Shown here in pieces: positions 1 through 7,331 of a DNA stretch of 64,000 nucleotides. Made by a program: the position numbers and the translations under genes. Where the stretch lies: positions 1-64,000 of the forward strand of contig CAZRBG010000008.1 of NCBI GenBank assembly GCA_964598225.1, written 5' to 3'. This DNA is from SG8-4 sp964598225. GTDB taxonomy: Bacteria; Planctomycetota; Phycisphaerae; Sedimentisphaerales; Anaerobacaceae. Under the pieces are notes generated by a model. It saw only the letters and a list, made by a program, of their open reading frames with translations, was not told where the DNA came from and ran no database searches. The first letter of the stretch is position 1. Every line of letters starts with the position of its first letter.

Positions 1-786
1 AAGTGGCTTATAAATCATACCGTGACAATTACTTAGACATGACAGTGCCATTGGGCACAGAGAGGTTTTGTTATTAGTTGCTGACCTTTGTTTGACAAAT
101 TTATCCACGCTAAGTTTGACCTTTTCCCATTCCTTAGACAGTATAGTTTCAGTTTCGTACCCAAGGTGAGACTTCCACTCTCTCTTGCAATTTTCCACCT
201 GCGTCACGAGTTCTTGGCACGTAATCTCCACGGAATCAGCAACCGGCACGAAATCAGCGGGTGCGTTGCCCAGACCTTGGAATAAACGCTCCGTTACTTG
301 CGCAGCCTCTTCGATCTCATGACCTGCGCCTGTAAAGTATGTCCCATCGATGAATTCCATAACACACCAGTAGGCCCCAGAGTAAAAAGTGAGCAACTCC
401 AGTGACTTATTTTCATGCACGGTCGGAATAGGAATGTCTTGACTGCGCAGCCAATCGTATAGTTTAAGCTTTTGTTTGAGGAGCACTTGCTGCTCAGAGC
501 ATGTGGATTTATTAATTCGCTTAACAAGTAGGCGTTGGTTGGTGACTTCGACTCGGAAATTGTTGGAATTGATCTCTGCTCCACCAGCTTGGAATATTTT
601 GGCGTCTCGACTCAAATTCTTGCCATACCATTCTGAGAGGACATCCGACACTTTGCGTCGGTCAGCACTGCCCACCACGTGGTCAAAGTCGGGGTGGTTC
701 TTCTGGTACTTGTCAGGAGCAAACAATCGCATCTTTAGAACTCCATGGGAAATAAAAATTCCTGTGGCACCATACTTAATTCCCAT
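1..786 (-). CDS. APH/choline-kinase-like phosphotransferase, N-terminal part (cut by window edge)
   Basis: The reverse frame is open from an ATG at 786 through base 1 with no stop, so 262 codons are visible and the C-terminus lies outside the window. The segment around residues 65-160 looks like the N-lobe of aminoglycoside phosphotransferase/choline kinase folds: a nucleotide-binding beta sheet with a VKRI lysine strand, then a hinge reading VMEFIDGTYF. The catalytic HxDxxxxN loop would lie outside the window, so activity cannot be judged. The first roughly 50 residues are not recognised, and a later ATG at 732 could be the start. The ATG follows directly on the stop of the SDR-like remnant upstream (TAA then ATG). 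The substrate is unknown. The base composition is more AT-rich than the neighbouring genes, which suggests a mobile or acquired segment (inference). Confidence 0.6.
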   Translation of the reverse strand, partial: MGIKYGATGIFISHGVLKMRLFAPDKYQKNHPDFDHVVGSADRRKVSDVLSEWYGKNLSRDAKIFQAGGAEINSNNFRVEVTNQRLLVKRINKSTCSEQQVLLKQKLKLYDWLRSQDIPIPTVHENKSLELLTFYSGAYWCVMEFIDGTYFTGAGHEIEEAAQVTERLFQGLGNAPADFVPVADSVEITCQELVTQVENCKREWKSHLGYETETILSKEWEKVKLSVDKFVKQRSATNNKTSLCPMALSCLSNCHGMIYKPL

Positions 787-1083
787 TTACTTGGCCGATA
801 TAACTGTCAACATGCGGCGTTGGTGGTCAGAGTTTTCCAAACAATCGAGCAGGCAGGCGGCGTAGTCTTCTCGGGACAGGGTGTGCTCTGAGGTAACCTC
901 GGATAGTTCACATAACCGGTATCCCGCAGCGGGTGTTTCGGTCAATGTCGGGGCGCGGACTATTGTCCATTCCCAGTCGGGTTGCTGTTTGATCATAGCC
1001 GTTGCCTTCCGCATGTCGGGCATAGAATACGGCGTCACCGACATTAACGCCGTGGCTATCGCGAGTAACATCTTCTGTCTCAA
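787..1083 (-). pseudogene. Truncated NAD(P)-binding SDR/NmrA-like protein, C-terminal remnant
   Basis: This reading frame encodes about 98 residues that resemble the C-terminal third of atypical short-chain dehydrogenases (NmrA/SDR_a5 type). It carries the signature DWEWTIVRAPTLT, a strand-turn seen in that family, followed by a helix-rich tail with SREDYAACLLDCLE. The N-terminal Rossmann half with a GxxGxxG motif is missing. The frame is closed by a TAG at 1120-1122, and the sequence above it shows no dehydrogenase-like translation. The only possible start is a TTG at 1083 without a Shine-Dalgarno sequence. I read this as a decayed remnant rather than a working gene. It ends exactly where the kinase-like gene begins, so the two may once have been co-transcribed. 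Confidence 0.5.
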
Positions 1084-1284
1084 GGTGTATGTTTCATTTT
1101 CTTCATGTAAGGTGATAATCTATGCCGAAGCAGGAAAAAGTGCAACAGCAAAATCGACGTGAGTAATCCCTCGGTTCGGGATTTGACTTGACGGTCAATT
1201 GATTTATGGAAAGATATTTACTTGATGACAACAGAAACTCAAAACACAGAGCACAAAAGCCAAATCGCCAAAACATCATCGCGT

Positions 1285-1304
1285 TTATTCGTGCTCATTC
1301 GTGG
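1285..1304 (+). repeat. Short tandem word, TTCGTG-NTCA type
   Basis: Two near-identical 9-10 base words (ATTCGTGCTC, ATTCGTGG) stand in tandem just before the hydrolase gene. The stretch from 1123 to 1312 otherwise holds no gene. It contains an AT-rich zone with a small palindrome, TTGACGGTCAA, near 1190-1200 that could be a regulatory site, but no convincing promoter was identified. Confidence 0.25.
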
Positions 1305-1312
1305 TTCATAAT

Positions 1313-2059
1313 ATGAAGACTGCAAGAATAGCAATGTGCCAGATATTCTGCCTTGACGGCGACAGGCGGGGCAATTTCTTACGGATTGAGAATGCGATTC
1401 GCGAGGCGAAAGAGGCCGGGGCGGATATGGCTTGCCTGCCGGAGATGGCTCTGCTCGGCTGGGTTAATCCCGAGGCGCATGAGAGAGCCTTCGCCATTCC
1501 GGGGCCGGATTCGGACAGACTCTGTAAGATGGCTAAAGATTACGGCATATATCTGTGCATCGGCCTGGCGGAAAAGGACGGCGGGAAATTGTATGATTCG
1601 GCACTTTTGATCGACAGCGCCGGGCAAATCCTGCTCAAGCATCGCAAGATTAACCTGCTTTCCGGGCTGATAGATCCGCCTTATACAGCGGGGAACAGCG
1701 TCAACATCATCGAAACGCCGTTCGGCAAGATCGGTCTGTTGATCTGTGCTGATACGCATGAAGACGCTATTCTCGAGCGAATGGCAGCTCTGGAGCCGGA
1801 CCTGCTGCTTGTGCCGTATGGCTACGCTGCCGCCGAACAAGAGTGGCCCGGTCACCGTAGGGTGCTTGAGACAGTCGTAAGTAATACGGCCCGGAAGACC
1901 GGGGCGTTTGTGATGGGAACAAATCTTGTGGGGGAAATAACCCACGGCCCGTGGCAAGGCCGTGTGTTCGGCGGAAACAGCATCGCCTGCGACAAAACAA
2001 GAAACGTCATCGCCGCGGCCAAAGACCGGGATCGCGACATAGCGCTTGTAAGATCGTAA
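1313..2059 (+). CDS. Carbon-nitrogen hydrolase (nitrilase superfamily)
   Basis: This 248-residue cytoplasmic protein has the nitrilase-superfamily alpha-beta-beta-alpha fold and hydrolyses a C-N bond of an unidentified amide. The Glu-Lys-Cys catalytic triad is visible: E44 in CLPEMALLG, K112 in HRKINLL and C145 in LLICADTHED. The length is typical of a single-domain omega-amidase or carbamoylase-like member. The ATG at 1313 is preferred over the GTG at 1301 because family members begin almost directly with the first beta strand (KTARIAMCQ). The ribosome-binding site is weak. The gene precedes a metal-binding lipoprotein and an outer-membrane-like protein on the same strand, but the 45-base gap and unrelated functions leave operon membership open. 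The exact substrate cannot be read from the sequence. Confidence 0.85.
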   Translation: MKTARIAMCQIFCLDGDRRGNFLRIENAIREAKEAGADMACLPEMALLGWVNPEAHERAFAIPGPDSDRLCKMAKDYGIYLCIGLAEKDGGKLYDSALLIDSAGQILLKHRKINLLSGLIDPPYTAGNSVNIIETPFGKIGLLICADTHEDAILERMAALEPDLLLVPYGYAAAEQEWPGHRRVLETVVSNTARKTGAFVMGTNLVGEITHGPWQGRVFGGNSIACDKTRNVIAAAKDRDRDIALVRS

Positions 2060-2104
2060 GACTCTGACCACTAAGAATTTACGGAATCATTGAAAGGAGC
2101 AACG

Positions 2105-2431
2105 ATGGTAAGAAATACTGTTATGTTTTTAACTCTCGCCGTTATCGGCGTTTTGGCGTTCGGCTGCAATTCTCCTCAGGAGCAGACGGCATTAACCGCC
2201 GAGGAAGGGGCTGAGATTCGCGTATATGAAGTCTACGGCATGGATTGCCCGGGCTGCCACGGCGGCGTGGAGAAACTCGTGAATAAGATCCCCGCCGTAG
2301 AGAAATCACAGGCCAACTGGAAGAAAAAAGAGTTGGCCGTGGTAGTTCGTCCGGGGAGCGAGCTGGACGACGAACAAATCTACGATGCGATTCGGCGGGC
2401 GAATTTTACGCCCGGCAAGCGTATCAGGTAG
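2105..2431 (+). CDS. Heavy-metal-associated (HMA, MerP-like) lipoprotein
   Basis: This is a 108-residue exported protein. An N-terminal hydrophobic stretch ends in a lipobox-like LAFGC, so the mature protein is probably lipid-anchored and periplasm-facing. It is followed by one HMA ferredoxin-like domain with the metal-binding loop GMDCPGCHGG, the GMxCxxC consensus of MerP, CopZ and P-type ATPase metal-binding domains. Such domains bind Cu(I), Zn or Hg through the two cysteines. The ATG at 2105 has a strong GAAAGGAG ribosome-binding site at ideal spacing, so the upstream TTG at 2090 is rejected. The next gene starts only 21 bases downstream, so the two probably form a transcription unit that handles a metal at the envelope (inference). 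Confidence 0.85.
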   Translation: MVRNTVMFLTLAVIGVLAFGCNSPQEQTALTAEEGAEIRVYEVYGMDCPGCHGGVEKLVNKIPAVEKSQANWKKKELAVVVRPGSELDDEQIYDAIRRANFTPGKRIR

Positions 2432-2452
2432 TATCAGACAAGGAGCCTGAGG

Positions 2453-3310
2453 ATGAGAAAATTGCCGCTGCTGGTCTTTGCCGTATGCGGGATCACGGGC
2501 GTTGTTACCTGTGAAAGCGCGATTGCCGCTGGAATCAGTGTAGACGCCGGGCTGACTCCGGCTGAAGACCGCTGGATTTTCCGGACGCAATTTCGCTATA
2601 TGAGCCGTAAAGACGATCCGACCGCCATGGACCGCGAAATGGACATGTATGCCGTGCCGATAGTGCTGGCGTACGGGTATCGTCCCGATCTGACTCTGCT
2701 GGTCAGGCAGCGGCTGAGGCAGAGTAACAGGTCCGTAGCCGGCAATATCAGCAGAGATGCCGGGCTGGACGATTTCTTCGTTCTCGGCAAGTACAGGCTT
2801 TATCGGCGCAACACGCGCAAGTACACTTTCGGCATCGCTCCGACGCTCGGACTGGAATTGCCAACGGGCGACGACGATTTCACATCTGATACATGGGACC
2901 TTCGGCCGGGGCTGTTCACGTCATTTCGAAGCGGGCCGTGGGCGTCCGATCTGAACATTTCGTACAAATGGAACGGTTTCGCCGATGAAAATGATGCCGG
3001 CGTCGATCCGGGCGACGAGCTTTCCATCGATCTGGCGTTTGCCCGCCAGTTCAGCATCGCCGGCAGAGCCGACACCTCGGTTGTGCCGGTGCTCGAATTG
3101 TCCTACAAGCATCTGTCGCCGGATCGCAGGAGCGGCCACGACCTGGCCAATACGGGAGAATCGCTTTTCTTCGTCTCTCCCGGCGTCAAATACACCAAAT
3201 CATCACTCATACTGGAAGCCCTGCTGCAAATCCCGACCTGGCAGGACCAGGAAGGCCTCCAGCTCGAACAGGGTACAAGACTTATCCTCGGAGTGAGGGC
3301 GTTCTTCTAA
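2453..3310 (+). CDS. Outer-membrane beta-barrel protein, MetA-pathway-like (transporter family)
   Basis: This 285-residue protein has a clear signal peptide (about residues 1-26, cleaved near ESAIAAG). The rest is an alternation of short amphipathic strands rich in aromatic residues and ending in a terminal Phe, as expected of an outer-membrane barrel. The central motif GLELPTGDDD and the strand after it resemble the family annotated as putative MetA-pathway of phenol degradation (PF13557), which are transporter-like barrels of unknown substrate. A terminal FF is typical of BAM recognition. The gene follows the HMA lipoprotein by 21 bases and has an AAGGAG ribosome-binding site. Linkage to a metal-binding lipoprotein suggests a role in metal or small-molecule passage across the outer membrane, but this is inference. 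Confidence 0.65.
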   Translation: MRKLPLLVFAVCGITGVVTCESAIAAGISVDAGLTPAEDRWIFRTQFRYMSRKDDPTAMDREMDMYAVPIVLAYGYRPDLTLLVRQRLRQSNRSVAGNISRDAGLDDFFVLGKYRLYRRNTRKYTFGIAPTLGLELPTGDDDFTSDTWDLRPGLFTSFRSGPWASDLNISYKWNGFADENDAGVDPGDELSIDLAFARQFSIAGRADTSVVPVLELSYKHLSPDRRSGHDLANTGESLFFVSPGVKYTKSSLILEALLQIPTWQDQEGLQLEQGTRLILGVRAFF

Positions 3311-3320
3311 CCAACGAAAT

Positions 3321-3353
3321 CCCCGACCTTCGGGGCGTCAATAGAATTTTTTT
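3321..3353 (+). terminator. Candidate Rho-independent terminator
   Basis: CCCCGA-CCT-TCGGGG forms a 6-bp GC stem (3321-3335). A T-rich run begins about 10 bases later. It lies just after the outer-membrane protein gene. The gap between stem and T-run is larger than ideal, so the call is tentative. The rest of the 3354-3541 gap holds no supported gene. Confidence 0.35.
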
Positions 3354-3541
3354 ATGGTCCCAAAGTATGGGGCCTATCCACCGGCGGCAGACCTCCGGCG
3401 GATGGGCGTTTATCGCATTAGGGCTGCAAAGGGGCAGGGAGTTCGGATGCTCACCGATCTCGGCATAACATTGGACTATGTTCGTGAGGAAACATCGAAG
3501 CTTATAGTCTGTCCGAACCTCCACGGAGAAAGGAAGACAAA

Positions 3542-3790
3542 ATGCATGTAGACATCTTGGCTTTTGAGGTCTCGAACGAATACGATTACAGCCTGCTCAA
3601 AATCTTGCTGTTCGTTGTGCCGTTGGTGGCACTGATAATCATAGGCGTGATTCGTTTGGTACGATATTTGGGCAGTGCCGGAAAAGAGCAAAAGCTGATG
3701 CGTCTCGAAGTCGGCAAGCTCGCCGACGAGCTTGAGAAGGTCCAAAAGCAAAAAGAAAATGATGGAGGTGAAACCGAGGTCAAATCATGA
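3542..3790 (+). CDS. Small single-pass membrane protein with coiled-coil tail
   Basis: This 82-residue protein is of unknown function. Residues about 20-44 form one strong transmembrane helix (LLKILLFVVPLVALIIIGVI). The C-terminal 35 residues are highly charged with heptad-like spacing (LEVGKLADELEKVQKQK), so a cytoplasmic coiled coil is likely. A GGAGAAAGGAAG purine tract just before the ATG is a good ribosome-binding site and supports translation. Its last six bases overlap the end of prmC on the opposite strand, so the two genes converge with no room for a terminator. No family is recognised. Confidence 0.55.
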   Translation: MHVDILAFEVSNEYDYSLLKILLFVVPLVALIIIGVIRLVRYLGSAGKEQKLMRLEVGKLADELEKVQKQKENDGGETEVKS

Positions 3791-4663
3791 TGAAGTCTTC
3801 AGCGCCGTGACTACGCGGTCGTTGTCTTGGGGGTCTTTTTCGATGTTGATCTCGGCGAAAGTGTCGGTTTGTTCGAGTAAGTCGCGCACGGCAGGCCCCT
3901 GGGCGTAGCCGGTTTCAAGCATCAAAGCCGCTCCGGGCTTGAGGAACGAATCGACCTTTTCGATTAGTCGGCGGTATACGTCGAGGCCGTCGGTTCCAGC
4001 GAATAAAGCCGACTTCGGCTCGTAATCTTTCACATTGGTCGCGAGCGTTTCATATTCGGCACTGGTTACATAAGGAGGATTGCAGACGATCAGATCGAAC
4101 TCAGTGACATCCAACTGCCCGACAAGCGGCGCGAACAAGTCACCCTGCAGCAGTTCGATTCGTTCGTGCAGGTTGTGCTTGGCGACATTGCGGGCGGCGA
4201 CTTCGAGCGCGCCGGCGGAAATATCCGTTGCGATTACGCGGGCTTCGGAGAAATTCTTCGCGATTGCTACGGCTATACAGCCGCTGCCGGTGCACAGGTC
4301 GCACACGAACTGCACGCCCTCGCGAGTCCGCAGATACTCGATTGCCCGCTGGACGAGCAGCTCAGTTTCGGGTCGCGGGATCATGCAGTCGTTGCTTATA
4401 TCCAACTCAACGGAATAAAACTCTGTCCTGCCGGTAAGGTACGAAACGGGTTCGTGGAGTCCGGCCCGCCTGACCAGATCGCGCAGTACATCCAACTGCC
4501 GCTGCGGCACGACTTTGTCGAACTGAGTGTATAGCTGGATCCGTGTCGTACCCAGCACGTGACACAGAAGAAGCTCAGCGCTGAGACGCGGAGAGTCAAC
4601 ACCCTTGCCGGTCAGATACTCGGTGACCCAATTCAACAGCTTTTGAATAGTCCATGTATCCAT
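3785..4663 (-). CDS. prmC: Peptide chain release factor N5-glutamine methyltransferase PrmC
   Basis: PrmC methylates the glutamine of the GGQ motif in release factors RF1 and RF2 using S-adenosylmethionine. This 292-residue protein has the usual small N-terminal helical domain (DTWTIQKLLNWVTEYL, then PRLSAELLLCHVLG). It also has a Rossmann methyltransferase domain with CDLCTGSGCIAVAIA for SAM and the diagnostic NPPY motif (IVCNPPYVTSAEY) that binds the glutamine side chain. The ATG at 4663 is chosen because homologues start just before this helix. The frame continues upstream to 4813, but that stretch is not conserved-looking. The gene lies 187 bases downstream of asnS on the same strand. The usual partner prfA is not in the window. 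Confidence 0.93.
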   Translation of the reverse strand: MDTWTIQKLLNWVTEYLTGKGVDSPRLSAELLLCHVLGTTRIQLYTQFDKVVPQRQLDVLRDLVRRAGLHEPVSYLTGRTEFYSVELDISNDCMIPRPETELLVQRAIEYLRTREGVQFVCDLCTGSGCIAVAIAKNFSEARVIATDISAGALEVAARNVAKHNLHERIELLQGDLFAPLVGQLDVTEFDLIVCNPPYVTSAEYETLATNVKDYEPKSALFAGTDGLDVYRRLIEKVDSFLKPGAALMLETGYAQGPAVRDLLEQTDTFAEINIEKDPQDNDRVVTALKTSS

Positions 4664-4850
4664 TAGCAACTTACACTTGGAACATAACGAGAATTTCGAG
4701 CCAAATCTTAATTGATGGATTCTACAGGATTTGAGATACTGAAGAAAGATAAATGAAAAATTTGTGCCGTTTGTAGTGTGCTCGTAATGGCTTGGCCATC
4801 CTGTGGAGAGCATTAAAGAAAAACGCCTTACGGCGTCACTACGAACGGAA

Positions 4851-6362
4851 TTATATGTAGACTTTGTCCATCATTCTTGGGAAGGGGATGCACTGGCGGA
4901 TGTGTTTCCGGCCGGTCAGCCAGGCGACGGTTCTTTCGACGCCGAGTCCGAATCCGCCGTGCGGGACCGAGCCGTATTTGCGCAAGTCGAGATACCACTC
5001 GTAGTTCTCCGGCTCCAGGTCCTGCTCCTTGATTCGCGTCAGAAGCCGGTCGTGGTCGTCCTCTCGCATCGAGCCGCCGATGATCTCGCCGAAGCCGGCC
5101 GGGGCGAGCAAGTCGAAATTCTCAACGACTCTCTCGTTGTCCCTGTCGGCCTTCATGTAAAACGCCTTGGCCTGCTTCGGGTAGTGAGTGACAAAGACGG
5201 GCTTGTCGTGCATCTGCGATATAATGGTCTCGTCCGAGCCTCCCAGGTCCTTGCCCCAGCGGAACTCAGCGGCTAATTGAGCATGCTTGGGATTGTTCTC
5301 GATCTTCGTTTCGACTTCGCCAAGCTCGCCGCGAAGCTCGATAAGCTCGGCGGCATTCTTGTCCCGCTTCCATTGCTTTATCTGGCCTTTCTGCTGCTCT
5401 TCAAGCTCGACGATCCGGCTCTCGATCTGCTGCTTGCGGCTATTAAACTGCTCCAACTGGTCGGCCATAAAATCCCTGGTCCTGTCACTGGTGAGAATGT
5501 CAACGGCGTCGGTATATGTCAATCTGTAAAACGGCGGCTTGATATTTTCCAGCGCTGCAATATCTGCGCCGAGAGTTTCGAGCTGGCTCCTGTTGTCTTC
5601 GAGAACTCTTTTGACGCTGAACGAAACGAAGTTCTCGGCGAGATCGAGCAGCCCGTCGAGGTCGATATATGCCACTTCCGGCTCGACCATCCAGAACTCG
5701 GTCAGGTGCCGGCGCGTCTTGCTCCTCTCGGCGCGGAACGTCGGGCCGAAGCAATAGACTTTGCCATAGCTCATCGCCGCCGACTCCAGATGCAACTGGC
5801 CGGTCTGAGTAAGGTGCAGCGGGTCGCCGAAATAGTCCACCTCGAAAAGCGATTGCTTCTCCTCGCCCGCGACGGCGGTCAATATAGGCGTGTCGATCAG
5901 TGTAAAGCCGTTGTCGTTGAAGAATCTGCGGATGGCATCTATGACGGTGTGCCTGATCTTGCCGATGCACCACTGCCCCTGCGAGCGGAGGTGCAGATGG
6001 CGGTTCTTGAGCAGAAAATCGATACCGTGCGACTTCGGCGTGATCGGATATCCTTCCGCTGAGTGAATCACTTCCGCATCGCTCACGGCCAGCTCATACC
6101 CGCCGACGCTGCGCTCCTCGGCTCGTACGGTCCCGGTCACGGCAAGCGACGATTCCTGCCCGAGGCGCTTCAACTGCTCGAAAAGCTCATCCGGCACACT
6201 GCCCTTTTCCACAACACACTGGCAAAGTCCCGTTCCGTCTCGAATAATAAGAAACAGGAGCTTGCCGCTGCCCCGGCTGTTGTACAGCCAACCCTGCAGA
6301 CTCACCTGTCGGCCAACATAATCCTTCAATTGCTCGATAAGAACGACATTATCAACTGCCAT
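4851..6362 (-). CDS. asnS: Asparaginyl-tRNA synthetase with coiled-coil insertion
   Basis: This class IIb enzyme charges tRNA-Asn with asparagine. An N-terminal OB-fold anticodon-binding domain (about residues 12-105, VSLQGWLYNSRGSGKL) precedes the class II catalytic core. Motif 2 is FRAERSKTRRHLTEF and motif 3 is GGFGLGVERTVAWLTG near the C-terminus. The protein is about 503 residues, against roughly 430-465 in most bacteria. The excess is a charged, coiled-coil-like insertion at about residues 295-363, between TYTDAVDIL and the FRWGKDLGGSDE segment. The ATG at 6362 has an AAGGAA ribosome-binding site at 7 bases. An upstream in-frame ATG at 6380 lacks one, but would add six residues. A dedicated AsnRS implies direct charging rather than only the amidotransferase route. 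Confidence 0.95.
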   Translation of the reverse strand: MAVDNVVLIEQLKDYVGRQVSLQGWLYNSRGSGKLLFLIIRDGTGLCQCVVEKGSVPDELFEQLKRLGQESSLAVTGTVRAEERSVGGYELAVSDAEVIHSAEGYPITPKSHGIDFLLKNRHLHLRSQGQWCIGKIRHTVIDAIRRFFNDNGFTLIDTPILTAVAGEEKQSLFEVDYFGDPLHLTQTGQLHLESAAMSYGKVYCFGPTFRAERSKTRRHLTEFWMVEPEVAYIDLDGLLDLAENFVSFSVKRVLEDNRSQLETLGADIAALENIKPPFYRLTYTDAVDILTSDRTRDFMADQLEQFNSRKQQIESRIVELEEQQKGQIKQWKRDKNAAELIELRGELGEVETKIENNPKHAQLAAEFRWGKDLGGSDETIISQMHDKPVFVTHYPKQAKAFYMKADRDNERVVENFDLLAPAGFGEIIGGSMREDDHDRLLTRIKEQDLEPENYEWYLDLRKYGSVPHGGFGLGVERTVAWLTGRKHIRQCIPFPRMMDKVYI

Positions 6363-6486
6363 AAGCTGTTCCTTGGTCATCTCATTTTTTGATCAACATT
6401 CTCATGAACAGACTATACACCCGAAGTGACCTTAAGAAAAGCACATAATTATAAGCCATCCCATTTCGATTGAATCGGTTTTCGTA

Positions 6487-6515
6487 TTGACAAAGTACTA
6501 ACGGAGTGTTAGCAT
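6487..6515 (+). promoter_or_regulatory. Sigma-70-type promoter of the toxin-antitoxin-like module
   Basis: A perfect -35 box TTGACA (6487-6492) is followed after exactly 17 bases by TAGCAT (6510-6515), a 4-of-6 match to the -10 consensus. It points toward the DUF4258/YgiT pair, with the first ATG about 100 bases downstream, and diverges from asnS. Confidence 0.6.
6498..6512. promoter_or_regulatory. Candidate operator palindrome overlapping the promoter
   Basis: CTAAC-GGAGT-GTTAG is a perfect 5-bp inverted repeat with a 5-base spacer. It lies in the promoter spacer and runs into the -10 box, where a bound repressor would block RNA polymerase. Antitoxins of the MqsA/YgiT class are known to bind short palindromes in their own promoters. 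Binding here by the YgiT-type protein encoded at 6910 is inference. Confidence 0.45.
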
Positions 6516-6618
6516 TAGTATGAATTTGCCGTAGGAACATGCGTGCCAGCGTCAGATTCTCGGGGCTGGCTCGTAAACACTTGATATACACATCGAGAAA
6601 TGGGAGTTTACTCGTGTA

Positions 6619-6900
6619 ATGTACGACCGTATTTTGAACCGAATGCGGTGACTTATACTGCGACGGCAATATGTCGTGGCTGCCCACGCTTACGATGAGA
6701 TGGCGGCTGACAACTTAGCCGTTTGGGATGTTGAAAGTGTGGTCCTGACAGGCAAAATCGCTGAAAGACAAAGAGACAGAACGACATCCGAAAATAAGTA
6801 TCGTCTACGGGGCAAGACTCTGGACGGGTCTGCAGTAGAAGTTATTGTGAAGTTTGGTGCCACCGGAAAACTTGTTGTCATAACCGTCTATGCTCTTTGA
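6619..6900 (+). pseudogene. DUF4258-type toxin-like gene interrupted by an in-frame TGA
   Basis: From the ATG at 6619 the frame encodes MYDRILNRMR and then meets TGA at 6649-6651. It continues in the same frame for 83 more residues to the stop at 6900. The downstream part matches the DUF4258 pattern: an AHAYDEM helix, a WDVESVVLTG helix, then strands ending KLVVITVYAL. This family is commonly paired with YgiT-type zinc-finger genes in putative toxin-antitoxin loci. With the TGA read as a sense codon, the 93-residue product has the usual family length and start. A weak GGGAG lies 12 bases before the ATG. As written, only a shorter product from GTG 6676 would be made, lacking the first helix. 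Either a nonsense mutation or a sequencing error explains this. Recoding is unlikely. Confidence 0.6.
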
Positions 6901-6909
6901 GGATTTCGT

Positions 6910-7140
6910 ATGATTTGTGATTGTTGCGGAAAGAATGGAGCTGTTACCAAGTACGTAACACGGAGTTTCGGCAAGGGAAAGGCCATCCTCGTAATCGAGG
7001 ATGTTCCGATGGTGGTCTGCCCCAACTGCGGTCAGGGTTACTTCACTGCCGAGACGTTGCACGAGCTGGAAAGACTGAGATTGCACAAGGAGAATGTGGG
7101 AGTCAAGCGCGTCGCTCCGGTAATAAAGTATGCCGGTTAA
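6910..7140 (+). CDS. YgiT-type zinc-finger antitoxin-like protein
   Basis: This 76-residue protein has two CxxC pairs, CDCC at residues 3-6 and CPNC near 38-41. Together they form the zinc knuckle of YgiT/MqsA N-terminal domains. The middle segment (ILVIEDVPMVVCPNCGQGYF) is diagnostic for the YgiT-type zinc-finger family. The helix-turn-helix DNA-binding domain of full MqsA is absent, as in many short members found next to DUF4258 genes. It starts 9 bases after the DUF4258 frame, so the two are almost certainly co-transcribed. In established modules of this kind the zinc protein is the antitoxin. Because the putative toxin gene carries an in-frame stop, the module may be inactive. Confidence 0.75.
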   Translation: MICDCCGKNGAVTKYVTRSFGKGKAILVIEDVPMVVCPNCGQGYFTAETLHELERLRLHKENVGVKRVAPVIKYAG

Positions 7141-7331
7141 AATGTACCGGACACCTCGGCGACGCTGCCGCAAACGCCGAAGATATTCCTATCCTTGCCG
7201 GTTAGATACAGCTTCCTCATATCAATCTCCTTGTCTGCCTACTTATAAAGACGCCCAGGCCGCCGATTTTCTTCAGGTTTTCTTGAGCCGAGCAACTTTT
7301 AGTGCCTGGCCTCCAACATAGTTGACCATTG

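Noticed and set aside
1379..2071. Long reverse-strand frame opposite the first carbon-nitrogen hydrolase
   Set aside because: The forward frame has the full catalytic triad and normal length; the reverse translation shows no family pattern.
3354..3551. Forward 65-residue frame before the small membrane protein
   Set aside because: No ribosome-binding site, and it overlaps the well-supported start at 3542.
6382..6687. Reverse-strand 101-residue frame between asnS and the toxin-antitoxin-like module
   Set aside because: It overlaps the promoter, the palindrome and the DUF4258 start on the other strand and shows no conserved pattern.
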